Origin: Saccharomyces paradoxus
Taxonomy: Eukaryota; Ascomycota; Saccharomycetes; Saccharomycetales; Saccharomycetaceae
Length of the DNA stretch: 64,000 nt
Assembly: GCF_002079055.1 (NCBI RefSeq)
Contig: NC_047502.1
Coordinates: 839,029 to 903,028, forward strand
Direction: 5' to 3'
Shown here: one piece after another, positions 28,703 through 38,440 of the stretch
Layout: each line of letters opens with the position of its first letter
Position numbering within the stretch: position 1 is the stretch's first letter
Program-made: the position numbers and the translations under genes
Notes under the pieces: generated by a model
Told to the model about the DNA's origin: nothing
Database searches by the model: none
The model's input: only the letters and a program-made list of their open reading frames with translations

Positions 28703-30791
28703 CGATACATGGTTTGAAGATCACTCAGAACTAGTGGGCGAGCTACCCGAGATAATATCAAAATGGTCTCACTACGACGGTCGAAAAGAGCTGCCACCTT
28801 TAGTAGTAGAGACGTACTTGGATTTAAGGCAGTTAAACTCCTCCCATTTAGTTAGATTAAAAGACCACGAAGGCCATTTATGGAACGTTTGCAAAGGAAC
28901 TAAGAAGCAGGAAATCGTGATGGAACGGTGGCTTATCGAATTAGATAATTCATCCCCAACTTTCAAATCACACAGTGAAGATGAGACCGATGTTACTGAA
29001 CTTTCCAAGCAGTTAATTCTCCTCTTCCGTTATTTGTTGACTTTAATACAGTTATTACCCACAACAGAATTGTACCAATTACTAATAAAATCTTATAATG
29101 GTCCGCAAAATGAAGGAAGTTCCAACCCAATAGCTACGACAGACCCACTGGTCAGCATCCGGACGCGTGTTCTTGACGGATCTAAACCAATTTTGTCAAA
29201 GGGGAGAATAGGGTTAAGCAAACCGATTATTAACACCTACTCCAATGCACTTAACGAATCAAATCTGCCAGCCCATTTAGATCAAAAGAAAATCACACCT
29301 GTGTGGACAAAATTTGGCCTCCTAAGGGTCTCGGTATCATACAGGCGTGATTGGAAGTTTGAAATTAACAATACCAATGATGAATTATTTTCAACTCGAC
29401 ACGTAGCCGTTCCACATAACTTACAAGGGCCTCAAAATGAGCCAGGACAGAGAGGAAATAATGATCAGGAGGTAGCAAAACATCAACCTCAGTATCAACC
29501 GCAGGATCAACAGCAACAACAGCAACAACAGCAACAACAACAACAAAGGCAAAATCAGGACCAGATACGACAACAAATTCAACAGCAAAGACAGATACCT
29601 GATAGAAGATCTCTTTCACTTTCTCCCTGTACAAGGGCCAATTCCTTTGAACCGCAATCTTGGCAGAAGAAAGCCTATCCAATTTCGAGACCTGTTCAAC
29701 CATTTAAAGTCGGTTCTGTCGGAAGTCAAAGCGCGAGCAGAAATCCCTCCAATTCATCCTTCTTCAACCAACCACCTATTCATAGGCCAAGTATGAGCTC
29801 CAACTATGGACCACAAACGAATATTGAAGGTACCAGCGTCGGAAGCACCTCAAAGTATTCCTCCTCATTTGGGAACATTCGTCGTCATTCAAGTGTAAAA
29901 ACGACAGAAAATGCTGAAAAAGTATCAAAAGCTGTAAAAAGTCCATTACAACCGCAAGAGTCACAAGAAGATTTAATGGATTTTGTTAAATTACTGGAAG
30001 AAAAACCTGATCTAACTATCAAAAAGACGGGTGGAAATAATCTGCCTAATATCAACATTTCTGATTCATTAATTAGATATCAGAATCTGAAGCCAAGTAA
30101 TGACTTATTGAGTGAAGATTTATCCGTGAGTTTATCGATGGATCCAAATCATACATATCACAGAGGCAGGTCAGATTCACATTCCCCTTTGCCTTCCATA
30201 TCCCCTTCGATGCATTATGGATCGTTGAATTCAAGAATGTCTCAAGGCGCCAATGCAAGCCATTTGATTGCGAGAGGAGGTGGGAATTCATCCACTAGTG
30301 CCTTCAATAGTAGAAGGAATTCCTTGGATAAGAATGCAAACAAACAAGGTATGTCAGGCCTACCTCCTATTTTTGGTGGCGAGAGTACTTCATATCACCA
30401 CGACAACAAAGTACAAAAGTACAATCAATTAGGAGAAGAAGATGATGATGAGGACGACCATTTGCTTAACCAAATGGGGAACAGCGCTACAAAATTCAAA
30501 AGTTCAATATCGCCAAGATCAATTGATAGCATTTCAAGTTCTTTCATAAAAAGTAGGATTCCCATCAGACAACCGTACCATTACTCTCAACCAACTACTG
30601 CACCCTTTCAAGCTCAGGCGAAATTCCATAAACCAGCAAATAAACTAACTGATAACGGCAATAGGAGCAATAGTAACAATAACAGTCATAGTGTAAATGA
30701 TGGAGTTGGTTCGATGCATAATGAAGAGGATGATCAAGACGATGATCTAGTATTTTTCATGAGTGATATGAACCTTTCTAAAGAGGGTTGA
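28569..30791 (+). CDS. ATG13: ATG13, regulatory subunit of the Atg1 autophagy kinase complex
   Basis: The 740-residue protein begins MVAEEDIEKEVLQLIDSFFL as in S. cerevisiae. Residues about 1-265 form the HORMA domain needed for Atg14/Atg9 recruitment. The rest is disordered: a 13-residue Gln run at about 314-326, many Ser sites of the type TOR and PKA phosphorylate, an Atg17/Atg1-binding region around QEDLMDFVKLLEEKPDL (about 464-480), and an acidic C-terminus DDQDDDLVFFMSDMNLS. Starvation-induced dephosphorylation lets it assemble the pre-autophagosomal structure. The poly-Gln region differs in detail from S. cerevisiae. Confidence 0.97.
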   Translation: MVAEEDIEKEVLQLIDSFFLKATLLICSTESSRYQSSTENIFLFDDTWFEDHSELVGELPEIISKWSHYDGRKELPPLVVETYLDLRQLNSSHLVRLKDHEGHLWNVCKGTKKQEIVMERWLIELDNSSPTFKSHSEDETDVTELSKQLILLFRYLLTLIQLLPTTELYQLLIKSYNGPQNEGSSNPIATTDPLVSIRTRVLDGSKPILSKGRIGLSKPIINTYSNALNESNLPAHLDQKKITPVWTKFGLLRVSVSYRRDWKFEINNTNDELFSTRHVAVPHNLQGPQNEPGQRGNNDQEVAKHQPQYQPQDQQQQQQQQQQQQQRQNQDQIRQQIQQQRQIPDRRSLSLSPCTRANSFEPQSWQKKAYPISRPVQPFKVGSVGSQSASRNPSNSSFFNQPPIHRPSMSSNYGPQTNIEGTSVGSTSKYSSSFGNIRRHSSVKTTENAEKVSKAVKSPLQPQESQEDLMDFVKLLEEKPDLTIKKTGGNNLPNINISDSLIRYQNLKPSNDLLSEDLSVSLSMDPNHTYHRGRSDSHSPLPSISPSMHYGSLNSRMSQGANASHLIARGGGNSSTSAFNSRRNSLDKNANKQGMSGLPPIFGGESTSYHHDNKVQKYNQLGEEDDDEDDHLLNQMGNSATKFKSSISPRSIDSISSSFIKSRIPIRQPYHYSQPTTAPFQAQAKFHKPANKLTDNGNRSNSNNNSHSVNDGVGSMHNEEDDQDDDLVFFMSDMNLSKEG
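29508..29546 (+). repeat. CAA/CAG poly-Gln tract in ATG13
   Basis: Thirteen consecutive CAA/CAG codons encode Gln 314-326, within a wider Gln-rich stretch from about residue 300 to 350. The tract is length-variable between Saccharomyces strains. Confidence 0.9.
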
Positions 30792-31086
30792 AAAAAAAAT
30801 GGTGAAATTTTATTTAAAGGGCTCAAATAAAGAAAAAATGAGGAAAAAAAGGTGAAATAGATAAGCAAGAAAAAAAAAATTACAAAACTAATAACCTGAA
30901 TAAAAAAAATCAGTCGTAGTGTAATTGTATCTCATTGTTTTCAATATTCTTACCTACTGAAGATCCATGTGTCTATCATGTTGTATAGAATATATAATTA
31001 TATACACAGAAATATACCAATTGCAGTGCCTATGGCAAATATGGTATATCGGTAGTATAATTAGCATATAAAATAAAAAAAAAGGC

Positions 31087-32376
31087 CTATTTGTCACCCA
31101 CGGGCTGCGTTTCCTTACCAATTATACAGGCTTCTTTTTGGTTCTTGTCCACTATCCCCCTATTTTCCTCCTTTTCCTTTAATATTTTCAATTTCAGTTC
31201 ATGTATTTTGTGTTTGTCTATATGTTTCTCATATTTTTCTTTCGTCTTGAAAGTTCTATAACAATTATTGTAAAAGCATCTATGTTTCCTTCCAACAGTA
31301 TTCAACAAAAGGCTTAGCCCATCTTCACCAGATTCAATTTGCTTTTCTAGATTTACTTCATTTTGTAAAAACTGCAAGTTATTGTTTTCGGTAAGTTTTC
31401 TCCTTTTCCTCAACCTATTGGAAATCTTCCCTTCATCCTTTTCATGTAAGTTTTTGTCATTTCCCAGTTCAACCCCTTGGTCCTGACCTAGAGGTTGGAT
31501 ATCAGAGATCTTATATTTTAGTTCCAATGGGATATCTTCTTCCGTATGTATAGACTCATAATGCGTAAGAAGATCATGCTTTTTAGAAAAAGACATATCA
31601 GAACAGATATGGCACTTCCAGTTTTTGGTCACTAATGAGTCATCATGAATAATCATGTGCATCTGTAAACCATTTTCTCCCACACATGGCTTGTTACAAA
31701 TGGGACATTTCAATTTAGGATGGTCATTTTTGATATGCGATTGTAATTGTGACCATATGCGAAATTCTTTGCAACAACCAGCAAAAGTACATTGATAAGG
31801 ATTTTCCACCTCAGGATCGTGATGTTTGGAAATGTGGTTTCTTAATCTATACGGTCTCTGGAAGCTCTTATTACAATGTGGACAGGTTAGTTTGTGTAGA
31901 TGAACAGATAAAATATGTGCCCTTAATTGCGGATGCTTGTAGAATCGGAGGTTGCATCCTTCTTCTGGACAAATAAACGATTTGGTATGCGTCACTTCAT
32001 GCCGCTTCAGTTGCTGGCGAGTTGTCACACCTTTGCCGCAGTAAGAACATTGAAATGGTTTCGTATCAGAATGCGAATACAAGTGTCTCTCTAAGTGGCT
32101 CTTTTTAACAAACGATTTTGGACATTTATCACACTGAAATGCTCTTAAACCTTGATGTACGCTTAATTGGTGTTCAGTCAAAATTGAAGGTCTTGTAAAT
32201 GCCTTATCACAGCCATCATAGTCACAAAAGTAAGTCTTTGGCCTATTGCTCGATGAGCTTCTAGTTGATGTTAAACTGTTCAATGATTCCGAACTCTCTG
32301 ATCGTGATATGGAGATGCCCTCCTGCTTAAACACGGCCAGTGGCATTCCTCCATTATTTAGAACCACTCTCCCCAT
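31087..32376 (-). CDS. PZF1: PZF1, transcription factor IIIA
   Basis: The 429-residue protein has nine C2H2 zinc fingers: F1 51-74, F2 82-102, F3 110-130, F4 136-159, F5 165-185, F6 196-219, F7 224-244, F8 255-277, then a long spacer (278-366) containing RLRKRRKLTEN, and F9 at 367-389. The big spacer between fingers 8 and 9 is diagnostic of yeast TFIIIA. It binds the 5S rRNA internal control region and nucleates TFIIIC/TFIIIB and Pol III. It also binds 5S RNA. It is divergent from RPO26, which encodes a shared polymerase subunit, across 228 bp. Confidence 0.97.
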   Translation of the reverse strand: MGRVVLNNGGMPLAVFKQEGISISRSESSESLNSLTSTRSSSSNRPKTYFCDYDGCDKAFTRPSILTEHQLSVHQGLRAFQCDKCPKSFVKKSHLERHLYSHSDTKPFQCSYCGKGVTTRQQLKRHEVTHTKSFICPEEGCNLRFYKHPQLRAHILSVHLHKLTCPHCNKSFQRPYRLRNHISKHHDPEVENPYQCTFAGCCKEFRIWSQLQSHIKNDHPKLKCPICNKPCVGENGLQMHMIIHDDSLVTKNWKCHICSDMSFSKKHDLLTHYESIHTEEDIPLELKYKISDIQPLGQDQGVELGNDKNLHEKDEGKISNRLRKRRKLTENNNLQFLQNEVNLEKQIESGEDGLSLLLNTVGRKHRCFYNNCYRTFKTKEKYEKHIDKHKIHELKLKILKEKEENRGIVDKNQKEACIIGKETQPVGDK

Positions 32377-32487
32377 TCGGTAATGCTTTCAACAGTCTCA
32401 AACTGCTCTTAACTACCTTATTTAATAGTTAATCCTTATAGTAAATAAAGAACGTGCAATAATTCTTCGTATAGCACGATATTTCAT

Positions 32488-32500
32488 TGAAAAAATTTTT
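32488..32500. promoter_or_regulatory. RRPE-like element between PZF1 and RPO26
   Basis: TGAAAAAATTTTT is the ribosomal-RNA-processing element type sequence found before polymerase I/III and ribosome-biogenesis genes. It lies about 110 bp from both starts. No exact PAC partner was found next to it. Confidence 0.45.
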
Positions 32501-32604
32501 ATTTTTTAAGAATACCATTAAAAGGCATCAATTACAACCTTGAAGAAAGGCTAAATAGACACATTTTGGGGATAACAGTGTAAGGATTAAGGCTACAAGT
32601 GATC

Positions 32605-33148
32605 ATGTCAGACTACGAGGAGGCGTATGTGCATTCATATCGGAGGAATTGCGTGTTTTTGTTTTAATTATATTTACTAACTTTTATCATTGTGATATAG
32701 GTTTAACGACGGTAATGAGAACTTCGAAGATTTTGATGTAGAGCATTTTTCTGATGAGGAGACTTATGAGGAAAAACCTCAATTCAAGGATGGTGAAACA
32801 ACCGATGCCAACGGTAAGACCATCGTTACTGGTGGTAATGGGCCAGAAGATTTCCAACAGCATGAACAAATAAGAAGAAAGACACTTAAGGAAAAGGCCA
32901 TCCCCAAAGACCAAAGAGCTACTACCCCATACATGACCAAGTATGAAAGAGCAAGAATTTTAGGTACAAGAGCTTTGCAAATTTCCATGAATGCGCCAGT
33001 TTTCGTAGATTTAGAAGGTGAAACTGATCCATTGCGTATCGCCATGAAGGAGTTGGCTGAAAAGAAAATCCCATTGGTCATCAGAAGATATTTACCAGAT
33101 GGTTCATTTGAGGACTGGAGTGTGGAGGAACTCATTGTGGATTTGTGA
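32605..33148 (+). CDS. RPO26: RPO26, shared RNA polymerase subunit (Rpb6/ABC23), two exons
   Basis: Exon 1 is 32605-32624 (ATG TCA GAC TAC GAG GAG GC) and exon 2 is 32701-33148, together 155 residues. The N-terminus is acidic ([16 protein letters not shown]). The C-terminal omega-like fold has [20 protein letters not shown] and [20 protein letters not shown]. It is an assembly subunit common to RNA polymerases I, II and III. The intron near the start codon is conserved with S. cerevisiae. The short first exon is easily missed. Confidence 0.97.
32625..32700 (+). other. Intron of RPO26
   Basis: 76 nt: 5' GTATGT at 32625-32630, branch point TACTAAC at 32675-32681, 3' TAG at 32698-32700. Joining gives GC|G (Ala) and a continuous frame. 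Confidence 0.96.
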
Positions 33149-33335
33149 TTGTACCTGCATTTTTCCCCCATGTGTATTTGTTTTGTTTGTATATTATTAT
33201 AACTATAAAGAACGATCTATTTGTAATGCAAATAACTGGATGAGAGAACCACCCTAAGTCCTATTTGGTAACATAAATATTTGTATGAATGAAAAGAGTG
33301 CCGCCTATTCCCTTTAATATGTGTATATAGAATAT

Positions 33336-33827
33336 TTAATCAGTGATTGAATCTAGGAAAAGCTTACCTCTGAAAGTCTTCTCATCGGTAGCCTGCTGAT
33401 TTGTAGTAAACAGTTTGAAAAGTTTAGCAAACTCTTCCTCAGGATTTTCAAAACCCGCTTCCTTCAAAGAATCAATGACCTCATTGAGGGGAACGTTTAA
33501 ATCATGTTCTCTTCCAATGGATTTTAGACTCTTCTCTAGTTCTTCACGATCGGGAAACTGCGATAAGTTCTTTCCCATGATAGATAAGAATATGGGAAAG
33601 CTTACACCTTCTTTACCAATCTCCGCCATAGTGGTGTCATTTTCGGGTACCATTTTGGACCATTCTTCATCTGTCAATGTCTTCCCCAATGTTGCATATA
33701 TCTTGGTAAGATCTCTCCGACTAATTAGACCATCTTCATCCTCATCTAGCATTTGGAAAGCATCCTTGAGTTTATTTATGTAGTCCTGCGTAAGCTGGTT
33801 AAACGTTAGTGATTCACTATGGTCCAT
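33336..33827 (-). CDS. MLC2: MLC2, regulatory light chain of myosin Myo1
   Basis: From ATG at 33825-33827 the protein has 163 residues. An upstream TTG-initiated extension is not used. The first EF-hand loop (residues 28-39, DEDEDGLISRRD) keeps acidic ligands; the later EF-hands are degenerate, as in other regulatory light chains. It binds the IQ motif of Myo1 and helps disassemble the actomyosin ring in cytokinesis. It is divergent from SKI3 across 182 bp. Confidence 0.95.
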   Translation of the reverse strand: MDHSESLTFNQLTQDYINKLKDAFQMLDEDEDGLISRRDLTKIYATLGKTLTDEEWSKMVPENDTTMAEIGKEGVSFPIFLSIMGKNLSQFPDREELEKSLKSIGREHDLNVPLNEVIDSLKEAGFENPEEEFAKLFKLFTTNQQATDEKTFRGKLFLDSITD

Positions 33828-34009
33828 ACCTATTTCAAGCTTGCGCAATTAACGATTCGAGGTTATTCTTTTCCCAGCTCTGCATTATTGTTTAGAGTTA
33901 GGAGAAATGCAAAAAAAATAAAGGTGAAAATAATCAAAGTTGATAAAACTTTTTTGTCAGGAAAGATACTCAGAACACAAGAAAGAAGGACAAAAGAGCA
34001 AACGGCAAT

Positions 34010-37000
34010 ATGTTGGATATTAAGCAGTTACTGAAGGAAGCTAAACGGGAATTGACCAATCGTGACTATGAAGAGACCATCGAAATATCAGAAAAGGTCC
34101 TTAAATTAGACCCTGATAATTACTTCGCACATATCTTTCTAGGGAAGGCATTTTCGAGTCTTCCAGCTAGCAATGACGTTAGTTCAAATCTTAATCTGCA
34201 AAGAGCTACTACCCATTACATATCTGCTACGAGGTCAGTTCCTAATAACCTTTTAGCGTGGAAGGGACTTTTTCTGTTATTTAAGACCACTGAAGTTGTC
34301 CCTGATACACTTTCGTACGATGAATATTTTGATTTGTGTGGCCAATATGCAGATGCACTTTTAAAGCAGGAACAATCTCAAGTAGAACTAATAAATGACA
34401 TAAAACTGTTAAAAAAAACACATCCAGATTGCCAAAGGGCCTTTTATCAGCATTTGAAACCTGGGTCGCTAATGGCAGAAACCATTGGTCGTCATCTATC
34501 TACACCCCAGGACGCTTTATTAAACCTTATAAAAATATTGGCAAGTATTGAAACCACGGAAATTGGAAAGACCCTTAGTCAGAACAGGTTAAAACTAAAA
34601 GCTAGTGATCCAGATTATCAAATCAAACTAAACTCATTCTCGTGGGAAATAATTAAAAATTCAGAAATTGATCAGCTATACAATCAGTTGGTAAACATCC
34701 TCGCCGATGATCAGTTGAGAAGTGAAATTGAGAACCAGTGGTTAGAATATAGAATCAAAGTGTTAAAATCAATGCCGCTCGATGTAAAAAAGGATTTTTT
34801 CACAAAAGTGAAGGAAATGGTCGAAGATATGGTTCTTGTGAATCATCAATCTCTACTTGCGTGGCAAAAGTTTTTTGAATGGACGGATTACGAAGATTTG
34901 GACAACATGGATGCTGCATTGATACTAAAGTACTTTAAGAAATTTCCTAAAGATCCATTGGCCATGATCCTTTATTCTTGGCTTTCTTCAAAATTATCCA
35001 AATATGATATCAAAAGTTTGGAATCCGCTAACCAATCACCTGAAAGTCAAAATAAGGGGACGAAGGAAACAGATATCAAGGACATAGATGAGGGAAATGA
35101 AGATAAAGTTAAAGATCATGGTGAAGATGAAAGCAAAAACCAAAATGAGAATGAGAATGACGCAAAAGAAGATGAAGAGGAGGACCTTGACGACATAGAA
35201 ATTGGTTTATTAGAAGAAGAAGTTGTTACTGTATTGACGGAGAATATTGTCAAGTGTAAAAATAATATTTTGGCGCATCGGATTCTCTGTCAATATTACT
35301 TACTGACCAAGGAGTACGAGGCAGCTTTACCGTACATTAAAAACGGTATTTCTTTGATTGCCTATAATATAAAGGATCTGGGGGTTTATTTACCATTAAC
35401 CAAAAGAGAATTCTCTCTGGATTTGGCCACTGTTTATACATATGTGGATGCTCCAAAGGACCACAATGCTGCGCTAAGATTATATGATAATATTTTATCC
35501 GGTGATTCTGACAATATACAGGCAAAAATGGGTAAGGGCATAATTTTTATTGAAAGGAAAAATTGGAAAGATGCTATGACATTACTAACTCAGGTGCATG
35601 AACAATCACCTGATAACCTAGAAGTTTTATCCGAACTGTCATGGAGTAAGGCCCATATGGATTATACGGACGATGCATTAGCCGGCTTAGATACCGTCGT
35701 CAAGGGTATCAAAGGCATGGATTTACGTTCAATAGATTTCAGAGCATTAAACTTATGGAGGCAAGCCAAAGTTTACATTATGAAACATGCTTCCATCAAA
35801 GATACCAAACAGGAAAATATCAAGTGCGCATTCAAACTACTCATTCAGAGTATTAAAATATTGGACACTTTTGCCCCCGGATTTTCAACACTGGGAGACA
35901 TCTATTGCCACTACTATAAAGACCATTTAAGAGCCTTCAAATGTTACTTCAAAGCCTTCGACCTGGACGCGGGAGATTATACAGCCGCAAAGTATATTAC
36001 CGAAACGTATGCAAGCAAGCCCAATTGGCAAGCAGCCTCTTCCATCGCTTCAAGATTGATCAAAAGTGAAAAGGCAAAGGCACAACTACGTTCGAATAAT
36101 TGGCCATTTAGGGCTGTGGGGATTGCTCATTTGGAAAAGCAAGAAGAAAGTGATTCAATTGAGTGGTTCCAATCTGCTTTACGTGTCGACCCGAATGATG
36201 TGGAGTCATGGGTCGGCCTGGGACAAGCATACCACGCGTGTGGTCGTATAGAAGCATCAATCAAAGTTTTCGATAAGGCAATTCAATTAAGACCCTCTCA
36301 TACTTATGCCCAATACTTTAAAGCTATTTCTCTATGTGACGTAGGTGAATACCTTGAAAGTTTAGAGATACTGGAAAAGGTATGTCAAGAAACCGCTACA
36401 GAAGAATCATTCCAAATTGGTTTAGTGGAAGTGCTTATGAGGTACTCTTTGGATTTATATTCACAGGGATTCTTGCTCAAATCAGTTGCAATTGCAAATG
36501 ATACTATCGAAAGAATCAAGATAATCATCACTGAATTGAAATGCGTTAACCAACAGGTTTGGATTTGCCTTTCACAAGTTCTGAGATTATTTATTTGGAT
36601 AGAGTCAAAGGTAGATACTTTACCCGTTGAATCGCTAGTATCAATTTTTGAAAGTTCTGAACTTACTGGAAGTGAGGAAATTGATTCCATTGACAACATC
36701 AAAATCGACACACTACTTGATAGTACCACCGATGATAACGTGTCCATTGCGTGTAAGTTTTTGATCCTAGCTTCAAAATATAGCGTTTCGAATCAAAACT
36801 TTTCTGATATAGCAGGAACGGTTAGAGCTTCATACTGGTATAATATCGGTATCTCAGAGCTCACGGCATTCATAACATTGAAGGAGCCACAGTATAGAGA
36901 TGCTGCCATTTTTGCTTTTAAGAAATCTATTCAGTTACAATCTAATACAAGTGAAACTTGGATTGGGCTAGGAATAGCTACTATGGACATTAACTTTCGC

Positions 37001-38293
37001 GTATCTCAACATTGCTTCATCAAAGCAACTGCTTTGGAACCTAAAGCCGCAGATGTTTGGTTCAACTTAGCTATGTTGGGTTTAAAGAAAAACGATACTG
37101 AGTTTGCTCAACAGGTTCTCAATAAATTACAGAGCCTTGCACCACAAGATTCATCACCTTGGCTAGGTATGGCCTTGATCTTCGAGGAACAAGGAGACGT
37201 TATCGAAAGTTCTAAACTGTTTGCGCACTCCTTCATATTATCTAATGGAAGATCAAAGGCTGCGCAATTTCTATATGCCAAAAATGTTCTTGAAAACCAC
37301 ATTAATAATGGCGATGATGAAAGAGATATTGAAACGGTGGAAAGGCTAACCGCTGCTTCAATAGCTTTAGAGCAGTTCTTCAAGAAAAGTCCTGATAATT
37401 CATTTGCTCTTCAATGTGCTCTGTTAACTCTGGAAAGGTTACATCACTATGAAAATGCAAGCGAACTGGCTAATCGGTTGATAGGAATTTTGGAGAAAAG
37501 GTTTGAGAAAACTCAAGATGAAAAAGAACTGTTTACCTTTGCTATAATTAAGGGACAATTTGCCCGTATCCATCTAGGTTTAGGGAACTTTGAACTCTCT
37601 ATTGAAAACGCAGATCTTTCTCAAGGTATCATATCTGAATCTAGGGACGAAAAATCAATGAAAACTAAAATATCTAATCACATTTGTTTAGGACTAAGTT
37701 ATTTCTTTTTAAATGACTTCGATCAAACTTTGAACCAATTCCAAGAGCTATTAAGTGTTTCAAAGGATTCTAAGCATTTGGTGATTTTAATCGCAAAGGT
37801 GCTTTATGATGTAGGTGAATCTGACACAAAGGAAATTGCCTTACAGGAACTAACAGAATATATAACCATTAAGGGAGCGGACTTGTTAATAACACTAACG
37901 ATTGCGGCCATGTCAATTCTGGAAGACAAGCATGAAGATTTGAATATTATTTTAGATGAATTGAAAGCCTTGCCATTATCCAAACAAATAATGGATAGGC
38001 ACAAAGACGCGCCATATCTGATAGAAGAAATTACTAAAAGACTTTATCATAATGATTCCGGCAAACAAGTATGGCAAAGGAGTGCATACTTTTTCCCTAA
38101 TAATCTCAAGGTTTGGGAGAGATTAAACAAGAACATTCAACGTAAAATAGCTTCTGATGGCCAAAATAAAGTTACTGCGGAGGAGATGAGTAAATTATAC
38201 TGTGAGAGTAAAAATTTGAGAAGCATTCAAAGGGGCGTGTTTCTATGCCCTTGGAATGTTACTGCATTGAAGGCGCTAAACGAATGTTTTTAG
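34010..38293 (+). CDS. SKI3: SKI3, TPR scaffold of the Ski complex
   Basis: The 1427-residue protein is about five residues shorter than I recall for S. cerevisiae, with the difference in the acidic linker near residues 345-395. TPR arrays fill both halves, for example ETIEISEKVLKLDPDNYFAH at the N-terminus and AWKGLFLLF, AALRLYDNIL, ESIEWFQSALRVDPND later. Ski3 scaffolds Ski2 helicase and Ski8 and bridges to Ski7 and the cytoplasmic exosome for 3'-5' mRNA decay, non-stop decay and repression of L-A killer RNA. It is convergent with RPC82. Confidence 0.97.
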   Translation: MLDIKQLLKEAKRELTNRDYEETIEISEKVLKLDPDNYFAHIFLGKAFSSLPASNDVSSNLNLQRATTHYISATRSVPNNLLAWKGLFLLFKTTEVVPDTLSYDEYFDLCGQYADALLKQEQSQVELINDIKLLKKTHPDCQRAFYQHLKPGSLMAETIGRHLSTPQDALLNLIKILASIETTEIGKTLSQNRLKLKASDPDYQIKLNSFSWEIIKNSEIDQLYNQLVNILADDQLRSEIENQWLEYRIKVLKSMPLDVKKDFFTKVKEMVEDMVLVNHQSLLAWQKFFEWTDYEDLDNMDAALILKYFKKFPKDPLAMILYSWLSSKLSKYDIKSLESANQSPESQNKGTKETDIKDIDEGNEDKVKDHGEDESKNQNENENDAKEDEEEDLDDIEIGLLEEEVVTVLTENIVKCKNNILAHRILCQYYLLTKEYEAALPYIKNGISLIAYNIKDLGVYLPLTKREFSLDLATVYTYVDAPKDHNAALRLYDNILSGDSDNIQAKMGKGIIFIERKNWKDAMTLLTQVHEQSPDNLEVLSELSWSKAHMDYTDDALAGLDTVVKGIKGMDLRSIDFRALNLWRQAKVYIMKHASIKDTKQENIKCAFKLLIQSIKILDTFAPGFSTLGDIYCHYYKDHLRAFKCYFKAFDLDAGDYTAAKYITETYASKPNWQAASSIASRLIKSEKAKAQLRSNNWPFRAVGIAHLEKQEESDSIEWFQSALRVDPNDVESWVGLGQAYHACGRIEASIKVFDKAIQLRPSHTYAQYFKAISLCDVGEYLESLEILEKVCQETATEESFQIGLVEVLMRYSLDLYSQGFLLKSVAIANDTIERIKIIITELKCVNQQVWICLSQVLRLFIWIESKVDTLPVESLVSIFESSELTGSEEIDSIDNIKIDTLLDSTTDDNVSIACKFLILASKYSVSNQNFSDIAGTVRASYWYNIGISELTAFITLKEPQYRDAAIFAFKKSIQLQSNTSETWIGLGIATMDINFRVSQHCFIKATALEPKAADVWFNLAMLGLKKNDTEFAQQVLNKLQSLAPQDSSPWLGMALIFEEQGDVIESSKLFAHSFILSNGRSKAAQFLYAKNVLENHINNGDDERDIETVERLTAASIALEQFFKKSPDNSFALQCALLTLERLHHYENASELANRLIGILEKRFEKTQDEKELFTFAIIKGQFARIHLGLGNFELSIENADLSQGIISESRDEKSMKTKISNHICLGLSYFFLNDFDQTLNQFQELLSVSKDSKHLVILIAKVLYDVGESDTKEIALQELTEYITIKGADLLITLTIAAMSILEDKHEDLNIILDELKALPLSKQIMDRHKDAPYLIEEITKRLYHNDSGKQVWQRSAYFFPNNLKVWERLNKNIQRKIASDGQNKVTAEEMSKLYCESKNLRSIQRGVFLCPWNVTALKALNECF

Positions 38294-38440
38294 AAGCTTG
38301 GATTTGAGTTATCTTTACCGGTCTTACATACAAATGGCTTACCAATGCAAGGAAAATGTAAAGTAACATTAGTAATAAATTTATCTTTTCTATAGAGTAT
38401 AAAAGGTTGTTAAACAGAGTTTCTCAGCTGTATAGAGTGA